From NCBI GenBank assembly GCA_964352905.1, contig CAYGTS010000035.1:1-18906 (forward strand): DNA of 18,906 nucleotides, in the 5' to 3' direction. The stretch is from CAYGTS01 sp964352905 (GTDB taxonomy: Bacteria; Pseudomonadota; Gammaproteobacteria; JAHCLG01). A program made the position numbers and the translations under genes. Shown here in pieces: positions 1-7,881 of the stretch. Position 1 is the first letter of the stretch, and every line of letters begins with the position of its first letter. The notes below the pieces were generated by a model, which searched no databases, was not told the DNA's origin, and saw nothing but the letters and a program-made list of their open reading frames with translations.

Positions 1-13
1 AATACCACAAACT

Positions 14-50
14 CCTAGATTGCTTCGTCGCTGCGCTCCTCGCAATGACG
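14..50. repeat. Short palindromic intergenic repeat, copy 1
   Basis: This unit begins near GATTGCTTCG and ends with CGCAATGACG. The same ends occur at 58-88 (inverted), 146-181 and 18854-18891 (inverted), with a variable GC-rich centre that can pair on itself. This looks like a dispersed REP-like family. It contains no coding sequence. Its function is unknown; such units often lie between transcription units. Confidence 0.75.
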
Positions 51-189
51 GGATCGTCGTCATTGCGAACGCAGTGAAGCAATCCAGGGGAAGGATTTTC
101 GATCTTGAAAAGCCATTGAAACTTTGCAAGATCGTGGTTCTTTACCTCTGGATTGCTTCGCACTTCGTGCTCGCAATGACGACGATCCC
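50..189. repeat. 140-bp inverted-repeat element built from two palindromic repeat copies
   Basis: The outer 18 bases at 50-67 are the exact reverse complement of 172-189. Behind each end lies one copy of the dispersed repeat (58-88 and 146-181), in opposite orientations. Inside, GATCTTG at 101-107 pairs with CAAGATC at 127-133. The whole stretch can fold as one long stem with side hairpins, like a composite REP pair or a small non-coding inverted-repeat element. No transposase is present, and no target-site duplication could be established. Confidence 0.65.
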
Positions 190-202
190 GGTGACATAAT
201 TT

Positions 203-853
203 CTAATCGCTTTGGGTATAGATGCTAAACGACTTATTTTCATCTACTATAATACTTTCAAGCCAGCGTTTAAAATTAGGATCATCAATATAATAACGCC
301 CGCGCTCAGGGGCGCTACCAATAATGTGTTTGCGCTGCAGTGTTCTGATAGCGGATTGCATAGTTGAAACAGTCAGTAATTTGATCCCCATTTGGTTGGC
401 TAATTTTCCTCGGCTGGCTTCACTAAACAAACTGATCGCGCCGATCAAAATGGCTTGTAAAATTAAACGTTCTAATACAGAGCTGTTTTGCCCAAAATGA
501 AAAAAAGGTGCATCTGATCTCGAAAATAACTGGCGTAATCCCTGCTACGGAGTGAGTAGTTACGATATTTTTTCGATTTTTTTCCATTGTGAAGATCCTG
601 TGGCTGCAACAAAATCGATTAAAGCGAGTGTGAAAGCTTCTTCTGGGTTGGTAATCGCATCAAGAAAACTAAAATAGAAAACATGCCAATGGTTTTTCTT
701 TGCTAAAGGCTGTATGTCTTTTAGTAAAAATTCAGTTTTACCCATTCTCCTTGGTGCAAAAAAAACTAATGCACTGGATAAACCGCTGCTAAACATGTTA
801 AGAACTTGTTCCGCTAATGTTGTTCGAGGATAATGCCAAATATCGTTGTTCAT
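203..853 (-). pseudogene. Remnant of an AAA-type ATPase gene
   Basis: Reading on the minus strand from ATG at 853, the first 97 codons encode an N-terminal nucleotide-binding region with a Walker A motif (APRRMGKTEF, residues 33-42). They end at TAA (560-562). The same frame then meets a second stop, TAG, at 545-547. It continues open to 203 with a C-terminal part (SVLERLILQAI, then KLANQMGIK and LQRKHIIG) that looks like the winged-helix tail of small ATP-binding proteins. Only about 217 codons remain, against roughly 350-400 usual for such ATPases, and no Walker B or sensor region is seen between the halves. The simplest reading is an internal deletion plus two nonsense changes. The 545-448 stretch is open in frame but has no convincing start, so a separate C-terminal protein is unlikely. 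The family call rests on motif style only. Confidence 0.7.
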
Positions 854-910
854 GATGAAGGTGTTTAATTTTAGATGATATTATACTAACAATGTCTAAT
901 TAGATATTTT

Positions 911-1090
911 GTAACTATTCACCATGTAGCTGGGAACGCCCATATTTGGGCTAAAAACGGCGAAAATCTTTTCTCGAAATGCTCATGTATAACTCATACA
1001 CTGCGCTTTCTCAAAAATATTTTCGCCGTTTTTATCGCCAAATCTGAACGTTCTCGGTGCAATTCACCTTCAAACTTGCTGAATAGATAC
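911..1090. repeat. Intergenic TIR element, copy A, with extra 99-bp hairpin segment
   Basis: The element starts GTAACTATTCA and ends TGAATAGATAC, terminal inverted repeats matching at 10 of 11 positions. Its first 30 bases match copy B (7768-7797) at 29 of 30 positions, and its right part (about 1036-1090) matches the rest of copy B. Between them lies an extra segment of about 99 bp containing a perfect hairpin, and CGCC occurs at both of its edges (937-940 and 1036-1039). That fits either an insertion with a 4-bp duplication in A or a deletion between CGCC repeats in B. It lies directly upstream of bioD, 50 bp before its start codon. Confidence 0.7.
953..1033. repeat. Perfect 15-bp inverted repeat (long hairpin) upstream of bioD
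   Basis: AAAAACGGCGAAAAT at 953-967 is the exact reverse complement of 1019-1033, with a 51-base loop. The loop has weaker internal symmetry around TCATGTATAACTCATACA. It ends in a T-run on the plus strand, but it does not follow a plus-strand gene, so I read it as the core of a mobile or dispersed repeat rather than a terminator. A role as a terminator cannot be excluded. Confidence 0.6.
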
Positions 1091-1140
1091 GATATTTTTA
1101 AACTAATTGCAACTAAAACAAAAATTATATAGGAAAATCA

Positions 1141-1800
1141 ATGAGTAAAAGCATTTTCATTACAGGCACCGATACTGATATCGGCAAGACCTATGTGAGC
1201 TGTTTGGTGCTTAAGGCACTGAATCAACAAGGTTACAAAACCTTTGCGATTAAACCGATTGCTTCAGGTTGTGATGAAGATCACCAGGGCCGTTTAAGAA
1301 ATCAAGATGCGTTGCAATTGCAGGCAGCGGCTTCGATTAAAAAAAACTATGAAATAGTTAATCCGATTGCATTCAAAGAACCGATAGCACCGCATCTGGC
1401 TGCGCAAAAGGCAGGATTACGGTTAGAACATAAAATGGTTAAGCAAACTATTTTAGATTCGCTACAACCACAAGCAGATATTAATTTAATTGAAGGCGTG
1501 GGTGGTTGGGCTGTGCCTTTGAATGAGAGTGAATTATTAGCAGATGTCATTCAAGATTTAAATATCCCAGTGATTTTAGTGGTTGGCATTAAATTAGGTT
1601 GTTTAAATCATGCCATTCTCACGTATCAAAATATTTTAGCCAGGAATGTGCCGATTTTAGGTTGGATTGCCAATCGTGTGAGCGAAGAAACCTTGTTGAT
1701 TGATGAAAATATCGCGACGCTAAAAGAATGGATTAAACATCCTTGCTTAGCTGAAGTTTCTTACAACGCACAACACATTACTTTGGAATTACCATGTTGA
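1141..1800 (+). CDS. bioD: Dethiobiotin synthetase
   Basis: BioD is the ATP-dependent cytosolic enzyme that carboxylates and closes 7,8-diaminopelargonic acid to dethiobiotin, the penultimate step of biotin synthesis. The 219-residue product has the usual length. It shows the P-loop GTDTDIGKT (residues 9-17), the following KPIASG segment, NPIAF and APHLAA, the EGVGGW motif and VILVVGIKLGCLNHA. All of these line up with the E. coli enzyme as I remember it. The ATG has AGGAAA (1131-1136) just upstream, which supports this start. No other biotin genes are in the window, so bioD stands alone. It is convergent with the KS-CLF gene, with only six bases between the two stop codons. A dispersed TIR element lies 50 bp upstream and may carry or displace its promoter. 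A general link to lipid metabolism exists because biotin serves acetyl-CoA carboxylase, but nothing here shows co-regulation. Confidence 0.95.
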   Translation: MSKSIFITGTDTDIGKTYVSCLVLKALNQQGYKTFAIKPIASGCDEDHQGRLRNQDALQLQAAASIKKNYEIVNPIAFKEPIAPHLAAQKAGLRLEHKMVKQTILDSLQPQADINLIEGVGGWAVPLNESELLADVIQDLNIPVILVVGIKLGCLNHAILTYQNILARNVPILGWIANRVSEETLLIDENIATLKEWIKHPCLAEVSYNAQHITLELPC

Positions 1801-1809
1801 AACGTTTCA
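1798..1809. other. 12-bp perfect palindrome spanning both convergent stop codons
   Basis: TGAAACGTTTCA is fully self-complementary. Its first three bases are the bioD stop, and its last three, read on the minus strand, are the stop of the KS-CLF gene. There is no spacer loop or T-run, so it is not a classical intrinsic terminator. No other terminator is seen between the convergent genes. Confidence 0.5.
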
Positions 1810-3996
1810 CAATGACATGAAAAGTTTCAGCAAGCCATTAACACAATGCGCACTACCGTAAGTTGCAATAAACTTTTGATAAAGTTCATCCTTTGGCATA
1901 TTCATTGCTGCCGTGTTGGCAAGATTATAATCCAGCATGGTTAAGGTTGAATTAGGAAATAGCGTTGCAGATTTTGTTTGCTTGGTTAAAACCAACATAG
2001 CTGCTGCATCAAGACATTCAGCTTGCTGCATGATTTCAGACAGGGCTTGTTGATGAACTAAATTGCTTGTTTCCACAGCTCCCACGATTGCTACATCTAT
2101 CGCATCGTTGTTTAGTAAATCAGCTGCAATTTGCAGCGCATAAAAAGCCGATAATTCTTCAGCTACAATCGTAGCACTTTGCGCTTGAAAATCATGAATG
2201 CGATTAAGAATATTACTGTGAATATTTGCCATTTGGCCCATCACGCGCGGGCTGTTTAAAGGCGGGCTAATACTATCATAATTGCTTATATCAATATCTT
2301 GAGCCAGATTATAAAGTAAACGTGTGCGCAGCATTTGGCGTGGTGTTGCTTCTGGATCAGGTGAGGCGCACATAAACACGGCAGTTTTTTGCGGTAACGC
2401 GCCAAGGCGTTTTAAGAGATTATTTAACATCGCAACGGCTAGCACTTGATTAGGTAGCGCTTGTTTTAAATCATTCGGTGTGACTAACATATTATTTAGT
2501 GTGAGATCGATCTGGGTAAAATGCTTAGCAAATTGCAATGGCTCGTTTTTTGCTAATTGTTCAATAAGCATAGAAAAGTCATCATTATTTTTTTCACCCA
2601 GGAGAATTTCTTTATCAACGATTACAATTGGATCAACTTGGTTTTTATTAACATAAATTTTTGGATTAATTTCCATTGTATCTTGCAAGACCAAATGCGC
2701 ATTATTGCCGCCAAAGCCAAAGGCACTAATTGCCGCATAACGTGGTTGCTTAGCATGCGTTGCCCACTCCATTTTATTGGCTAACGTTTTAAAGGGACTT
2801 TTTTGCAAGACAGGGTTAGGATGATCATTTACCGCGGTTGCTGGCGGCAACGTGTTATGTTCAAACGCTTTTAGGGTACGAATGACACTCACGATAGCGG
2901 ATGCGGTTAAACTATGTCCCACATTGGTTTTTAACGAGCCTAAATATAACGGTTGATTAAAAAACGCAGCAAGACTATTAATTTCTGTCGCATCACCCAC
3001 GACAGTGCCTGTAGCATGACAATCAATAAAACTAATATGCTGAGGGGTTAAATCTGTTTGCTGATAGGCTGCTGTAATAGCACGTTGCTGGCCACCATTG
3101 CAAGGCACTAAAAAACCTTTACCCTTGCCATCGTTACTTAATCCAATGGCACGAATGATGCCATGAATTTTCTTGCCTTGCGCTTTAGCATCGGTATAAC
3201 GCATTAAACCTAAAACACCACAAGCTTCACTTGGCAATAAGCCATCCGCATCGGCGCGCAATGCCATGACTTGTTGTTTTTTACTTAATGCTTGTAAGGC
3301 TGCAAAGCCGGTATGAATATATAAGTTATCGCTAAACTGCACGCCACCGGCTAGCATAAAATCTGTTTTTTTTAATTGTAATTGTTGGCAGGCATAGTTT
3401 AACGCATACAATGAGGAAGCGCATGCCGCATCTAAACTAAAACCGGCGTGACTAAAATTTAGCATTTGGCTAATTAAATGAATTGGTAGCCCTGACATAA
3501 AGCGATTAATTGCACTTTGTTTGCTAATAAAAGCGGGCATGGCCAATTGATTTTGTTTAAGCCATAGATCAGCTGCAAAGTCATTTAAAGCATGCGTGGT
3601 ATATTGCAACGTTCCCAAAACAATACCAGCATGTGATTTTTTTGTAATATCAATTTTAGCTTGTTCTAATACTTTTAAGATAACTTCAAATAGGATGTGG
3701 TAGTTTTCAGGAAATTGTTTAAATAAATCATAACTAGGATGCTGTGAAATTTCATGTGGTAGGTTTTTTAACGTTAATTGCGGCAAATAGCCACCACGCC
3801 CGCCCCAGAGTGGATCGCTAGTTAACTGGGTTTGTTTATCAATGCGTTTGGGATCAACTTGCCAATGTGTAGCGGCTTGATTACTTAAGAGTATTTCATT
3901 GTTGCTGGTCTTTTGCCACAATTCTTCGCTATTAACTGCATTGGGGAAAATGCCTTCATAGCCAACAATCGCAATCGGTTCAAATTGATTTTGCAT
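1807..3996 (-). CDS. Ketosynthase-chain length factor (KS-CLF) protein, PfaC N-terminal type
   Basis: This 729-residue protein begins like a beta-ketoacyl synthase (EPIAIVGYEGIFP). It carries a complete condensing site: Cys192 in DAACASS, His327 in CHATGT and His361 in KTNVGH, followed by the GFGGNNAH turn near 427-434. From about 455 to 700 comes a second, weaker thiolase-fold region. There IVAEELSAFYAL aligns with the KS nucleophile motif, but Glu614 replaces the cysteine, as expected for a chain length factor. In classical PfaC the KS and CLF are fused ahead of the FabA-like dehydratases. Here they form a separate protein, and the CLF half is short (about 270 residues), lacking the usual KS C-terminal histidine motifs. 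The gene overlaps the preceding dehydratase gene by 17 bases and has AAGGAA (4006-4011) before its ATG, suggesting translational coupling. Expected role: decarboxylative condensation on ACP-bound intermediates together with the ACPs encoded by the plus operon. Domain calls are from motifs; the CLF assignment is less certain than the KS. Confidence 0.85.
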   Translation of the reverse strand: MQNQFEPIAIVGYEGIFPNAVNSEELWQKTSNNEILLSNQAATHWQVDPKRIDKQTQLTSDPLWGGRGGYLPQLTLKNLPHEISQHPSYDLFKQFPENYHILFEVILKVLEQAKIDITKKSHAGIVLGTLQYTTHALNDFAADLWLKQNQLAMPAFISKQSAINRFMSGLPIHLISQMLNFSHAGFSLDAACASSLYALNYACQQLQLKKTDFMLAGGVQFSDNLYIHTGFAALQALSKKQQVMALRADADGLLPSEACGVLGLMRYTDAKAQGKKIHGIIRAIGLSNDGKGKGFLVPCNGGQQRAITAAYQQTDLTPQHISFIDCHATGTVVGDATEINSLAAFFNQPLYLGSLKTNVGHSLTASAIVSVIRTLKAFEHNTLPPATAVNDHPNPVLQKSPFKTLANKMEWATHAKQPRYAAISAFGFGGNNAHLVLQDTMEINPKIYVNKNQVDPIVIVDKEILLGEKNNDDFSMLIEQLAKNEPLQFAKHFTQIDLTLNNMLVTPNDLKQALPNQVLAVAMLNNLLKRLGALPQKTAVFMCASPDPEATPRQMLRTRLLYNLAQDIDISNYDSISPPLNSPRVMGQMANIHSNILNRIHDFQAQSATIVAEELSAFYALQIAADLLNNDAIDVAIVGAVETSNLVHQQALSEIMQQAECLDAAAMLVLTKQTKSATLFPNSTLTMLDYNLANTAAMNMPKDELYQKFIATYGSAHCVNGLLKLFMSL

Positions 3997-6900
3997 TCAC
4001 AGTAATTCCTTGGCTTGTCATCGTATAACCATAAGATTGCGTGACCCCATTACCAACTGGGATCATCACTTGATTTTCACTCAGCACGGTTACTAAACTT
4101 GGGTGAATACGATAGTGTTGCGCAAAAAGATCTTTAGTAGCAATCAGTTTGGTTTGTTGTTTAAGATCGCCTGCAACGTTATAAATTTTCTTGAGATCTC
4201 CCAAAACAGGTTGTGCTGCTAAAAGCGCTTTAAAGGTTAATTCAGCGTTTGGCCACGTGACCGTTGCTACAGAAAGTTTTTCATTAAAAACATTATCGCA
4301 ACAAAATTGTTTTCGCTCTAATGTCGTACACTGCATTGTTTGTGGTATCGCATAGAGGCGTAATATAACACGCAGGCTTACCCACAATTGTTGTTGTGAA
4401 AACGCATTAATTTCAACGGTTACATAACCTTTTTGTAGTAGCTTGTCCCAATTTGAATCAATCAACCTTGCTGTGGCAAGGGTTTGCTGCAAAGTTGGTG
4501 GTTCACTATAAAATTGTAAGGTTTTTATGGTATGTGGAAAGGCAATGATTTTTTCAGCAATAGTATCCAGCCAAAGATTCATGTTATTCAGCGGAATAAG
4601 TTGCAATAATGCTTCGAGCAAAAAGGGATGAACCGTGCTGATTGGTAACCACGGTTGGTAGCTATTAATCATCGCAAAGCTTGCACGCTTTGCATAATAC
4701 AAGCGATCCAATAGCTGTAAGCCTTTACCATAAAATAGCTCAGCGTAGGGTTGTTCAATGTAATGCGGATAATCGCTTTGTTTGGGTAATTCAATATTCG
4801 GCGATTCAGGATAATGATCAGCCAGTGTAATGTTACCCACTGCAATGCGTTGTTGTGCTTGTAATAACGCAACCGTAAATTGATCACGCCCCAGCGCTTT
4901 AACGGTTGAGTTAATCTTAGTTGCGCTGGGAACAACAAGTCCCCTTAAATGCAAATCTTCAACCTGAGTGACTTGCGCTAATGGTTTTTGTGTTAATGCC
5001 GCAATACTCATGCGATCAAGCATGAATGAAAGTGGTATCAGCGCATCAGCATGGTTATAACAACAATCTGCGAAAAGCGGATATTTTGCAAGTGAAAAAG
5101 TATCGCTAACATGATTGTGTTCATCAACAAAATCTAGTACGCGATATTCAGAAAATTTTTCTTCAACAAGTTCGGTGCCAAAATGTGCTTGGTACACTTT
5201 TTGCCCATCTAGCCAAAAACTAAAATTGGCAGTCACGGCCACTTTATCATGCTGGATTTCTTCTTTATCAATAATAGCAATAATGGTAATTAACTCATTG
5301 TTAGGAGTAACTTGCCCGCGATACTGCCATTGGTGTTCTTCATTTAATAAAATCGAGCGAAAGCGCGGGTGATGAAATTTTTTATGATAACCTTTCAATA
5401 AGGCATAGGCTTGTAAGGTTTGCATGCAACCTTGTAATCCTAATGAACCAGGTTGTACCGGATCTTGGTAGAAGTGTACTTTAAAAAACCATTCATTAAT
5501 ATCAATATGCTTAACACAGCGAATTGCAGCTTGTGTTTTATTATCCCAAAAGCCAGTCACTTCATCGATCATTAAAAGTGGTTTTTTCGCAATAAACTTT
5601 TTTTCTGGCCAGTCATGAATAATTTGTGTCATGTTTTGATCCGCATCAAAAAAGTGTTGCTCCTCTTCAGTTGCAGCAATACCGGCTTGCTTTTCAAATG
5701 CTTTTTCCGGAAAACTGCCAAAGGTGGATGATAGTTCATAATAACAAATATCATCTTGGTAGCATTGAATATCAAAGTTCATTAAAACCATATCGTTTAA
5801 CGGTGATACATCAGTAAACTTTGCTTTAACATGCATGACATTATTTTTTTTCGGCCGGATTTCATGGTGTAAACGGCCTTTGCCACCTAGATTACGAAAC
5901 TTTAATGCTTCACCTTTGCGATAACCGAAACCACAATAACTGGATAGCCAACCAGCAGGCTGTAGTGCTGATTCGAGTAATACGCCAAATGGCATAGTGT
6001 GATTCCCGTTATCTAAGAAAAACCAACTATCAATCGGGATATCAAATTCAGCAACCACATGGCCGCCAGCTTTACCAATACCCGGCTCAACATCAATATC
6101 TAGAATGCGGCTAACAAAATGATAAGGAAAATTTGGTAAATGCGGTGCTTGATAATAATCAGGCACGTCTTTATAAATATCGCCAAACATGGTTTGTGGT
6201 TTGCCATTCACACAGGCAATCAGTAACGAGTAATCATCAAAGACAAAATGATTTTTAACAGGTGGTTTGCTATTTTTGATCTGGCGTAATAAGGGGCTGT
6301 TGCGATCAGCCATAAAGCACGGTTTTAATTGCATTGGAATTTTGCAATGCACTGATTTAACCCCATCAACTGTCATTAACACTTGGGTATAAATAATAGG
6401 CGTGGGTTTACACTGTATTCCTTCAATGAAGAGTTCATAAATCACTTCTTTACTGCTAGGCATCACTGGTGCGCGGCATAACATTGGGCTTTCAAAACCA
6501 TCGAGGGGCTCAAAGCGCCAACCATCGTGCCCATGAGTTAAGCCAGCGGCAATCATATAAAAACGTATTAATTGCACGCTGAGTTGTACCATAAAGGTGC
6601 CTGGCATCGTGGGATCATTGTGGAAGTGCCCTTCAAAAAACCAATCATTAGGCTTAATCAGCTGCTTGGCTTTTAAATAACCACGAGACCAAGGCCCACC
6701 CGTGAAATTTAATTCAGAAATTTCTTCAAAGACTAAAAATCTGCCGCCCATGATGTTAGGTGGCTGGCGTTGTGCATGCAGTAAACGAAAATGATCACCA
6801 AAACAATGTGTGAAGTTTTTCTCAAAACAGGCTTGCAATGCGTTGCGATCAAAATAAGTTTTGTGGGTATGCTTTTTAGGCAGTTCAAAAGGTAAATTTA

Positions 6901-7621
6901 AATCAGCTTGCATTTGTTTTTCAGTGAGCATTAGCCCACTCGATCTTGCTAAGGCTTCTTCGGTAAAAAAGCCTGCTTGGCCGTTGCGCATGCTCATGCG
7001 TAATTCATTATCAATATAGGCATCGTATTCAAAGCCAAAAAAACGATAACTGCCATGCTGAATGTGATCTAAAATACGAATATGAAATTGTAGGGTATCA
7101 CCAATTTTAGCTAAGCCACCATAATAGCGCATGGTAAAATTCAGTAGGCGATAAACCGCTTTATCTTGGTTGTATTGATCAACACCCATCCACGAAGAAA
7201 GCAATAGATCCGCCTGCCCTGCTTCAATCGCAATTGCATACGGAATCGTGTCATTATCCAAATACCAACTGTTGGCTCTTACATCGGTTTCAGTAATAAT
7301 TTCGCCTTTGCCTAGAACTAACGGTTCAGCATTAATTTTTATAATGCGATCAGCCAGCAAAAAAGGAGGTGCTGGCATACGCACTTGCCTAATAAAGTTA
7401 TCTTGGAATGAAAATTGCTTACCAAAAATGGATGAAACCTTACCGGTCGATAGTGTTTTCAATTGGCAGCGATCCCACAAGAAATTACGATGGTTGGCAG
7501 CGCATTGTTGCAATTGTGCCGCAATAGCGTGCTGGAAAACGATAGCTCGCGACTGGAGATCAAGATGCAATTCAATGGATTTTGCCATCAGGTTGTGCCG
7601 TGTTGTGACTAATTCATACAT
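3980..7621 (-). CDS. Three-module dehydratase protein (two FabA-like, one PKS-type DH), catalytically eroded paralogue
   Basis: This is a PfaC-type dehydratase protein of 1213 residues from ATG at 7621. TTG at 7642 and ATG at 7588 are alternative starts, and none has a clear Shine-Dalgarno sequence. Module 1 (about 75-400) pairs a His-less hotdog (NSWYLDN) with a FabA-like hotdog, WFFEGHFHNDPTMPG, containing His332. Module 2 (about 470-780) has SWFFLDNGNHTMPF and then WFFKVHFYQDPVQPG with His716. Module 3 (about 840-1213) resembles a PKS dehydratase (AELFYGKGLQLL, HPFLLEALLQ). Fourteen residues after each FabA-type His, where FabA has Asp84 and FabZ a Glu, stands Gln (346 and 730). In module 3 the expected His is Cys853 and the expected Asp is Glu1003. 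The plus-strand paralogue keeps more canonical residues, so this copy may be structural, regulatory or weakly active; that is inference. It is the first gene of the minus operon and overlaps the KS-CLF gene by 17 bases. Confidence 0.85.
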   Translation of the reverse strand: MYELVTTRHNLMAKSIELHLDLQSRAIVFQHAIAAQLQQCAANHRNFLWDRCQLKTLSTGKVSSIFGKQFSFQDNFIRQVRMPAPPFLLADRIIKINAEPLVLGKGEIITETDVRANSWYLDNDTIPYAIAIEAGQADLLLSSWMGVDQYNQDKAVYRLLNFTMRYYGGLAKIGDTLQFHIRILDHIQHGSYRFFGFEYDAYIDNELRMSMRNGQAGFFTEEALARSSGLMLTEKQMQADLNLPFELPKKHTHKTYFDRNALQACFEKNFTHCFGDHFRLLHAQRQPPNIMGGRFLVFEEISELNFTGGPWSRGYLKAKQLIKPNDWFFEGHFHNDPTMPGTFMVQLSVQLIRFYMIAAGLTHGHDGWRFEPLDGFESPMLCRAPVMPSSKEVIYELFIEGIQCKPTPIIYTQVLMTVDGVKSVHCKIPMQLKPCFMADRNSPLLRQIKNSKPPVKNHFVFDDYSLLIACVNGKPQTMFGDIYKDVPDYYQAPHLPNFPYHFVSRILDIDVEPGIGKAGGHVVAEFDIPIDSWFFLDNGNHTMPFGVLLESALQPAGWLSSYCGFGYRKGEALKFRNLGGKGRLHHEIRPKKNNVMHVKAKFTDVSPLNDMVLMNFDIQCYQDDICYYELSSTFGSFPEKAFEKQAGIAATEEEQHFFDADQNMTQIIHDWPEKKFIAKKPLLMIDEVTGFWDNKTQAAIRCVKHIDINEWFFKVHFYQDPVQPGSLGLQGCMQTLQAYALLKGYHKKFHHPRFRSILLNEEHQWQYRGQVTPNNELITIIAIIDKEEIQHDKVAVTANFSFWLDGQKVYQAHFGTELVEEKFSEYRVLDFVDEHNHVSDTFSLAKYPLFADCCYNHADALIPLSFMLDRMSIAALTQKPLAQVTQVEDLHLRGLVVPSATKINSTVKALGRDQFTVALLQAQQRIAVGNITLADHYPESPNIELPKQSDYPHYIEQPYAELFYGKGLQLLDRLYYAKRASFAMINSYQPWLPISTVHPFLLEALLQLIPLNNMNLWLDTIAEKIIAFPHTIKTLQFYSEPPTLQQTLATARLIDSNWDKLLQKGYVTVEINAFSQQQLWVSLRVILRLYAIPQTMQCTTLERKQFCCDNVFNEKLSVATVTWPNAELTFKALLAAQPVLGDLKKIYNVAGDLKQQTKLIATKDLFAQHYRIHPSLVTVLSENQVMIPVGNGVTQSYGYTMTSQGITVNAKSI

Positions 7622-7881
7622 TATAGACAAGATAAATAACAAACCAAGGCTGTTTTGTAAAAAAACAATCGGTTATAGTAGATAGCATAATTCTGTATGA
7701 TCAAAACTTGTGCCTTGCAACAAGGTGAGCTATACATAACAGTAACATGAAAAATAATTGATTTTGGGTAACTATTCACCCTGTAGCTGGGAACGCCAAA
7801 TCTGAAAGTTTTTGGCAAATTCATAGTTAAATTTGCTGAATAGCTACTTGATTTTTAAAACCAAACAACAGAGGAAGCGCT
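7622..7881. promoter_or_regulatory. Divergent intergenic region between the two Pfa-like operons
   Basis: These 260 bases separate the first genes of two outward-transcribed operons, so promoters for both must lie here unless further signals are internal. On the minus strand a TATAAC hexamer (7672-7677) could be a -10 element, but no good -35 is seen at 16-18 bases. On the plus strand, TTGCTG and TAAAAC about 17 bases apart (from 7834) form only a weak match. The 80-bp TIR element at 7768-7847 occupies the plus-operon half. No operator, riboswitch or RNA gene is recognisable. Confidence 0.45.
7768..7847. repeat. Intergenic TIR element, copy B (80 bp)
   Basis: The ends GTAACTATTCA and TGAATAGCTAC are inverted repeats matching at 10 of 11 positions. 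Its left 30 bases match the element before bioD at 29 of 30 positions, and the right half matches 1036-1090 with several changes. It lacks the 99-bp hairpin segment present in copy A. It lies 34 bp before the KS-AT-ACP start codon, in the same orientation relative to the downstream gene as copy A is to bioD. It could be a MITE-like remnant or a duplicated regulatory segment. Confidence 0.7.

Noticed and set aside
1..200. CRISPR array
   Set aside because: The repeats are inverted relative to each other, variable in their centres and irregularly spaced. No cas gene is present.
953..1033. Intrinsic terminator
   Set aside because: The stem is long and perfect, but the loop is 51 bases, and it follows no gene end on the plus strand. 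The comparison with 7768-7847 fits a dispersed element better.
7248..7685. Open frame of 145 codons on the plus strand at the start of the minus-strand dehydratase gene
   Set aside because: It is antisense to conserved dehydratase sequence, has no credible ribosome binding site or motif, and reads like a shadow frame.
7621..7824. Small minus-strand open frame in the divergent intergenic region
   Set aside because: It overlaps the TIR element, has no ribosome binding site and shows no protein-like composition.
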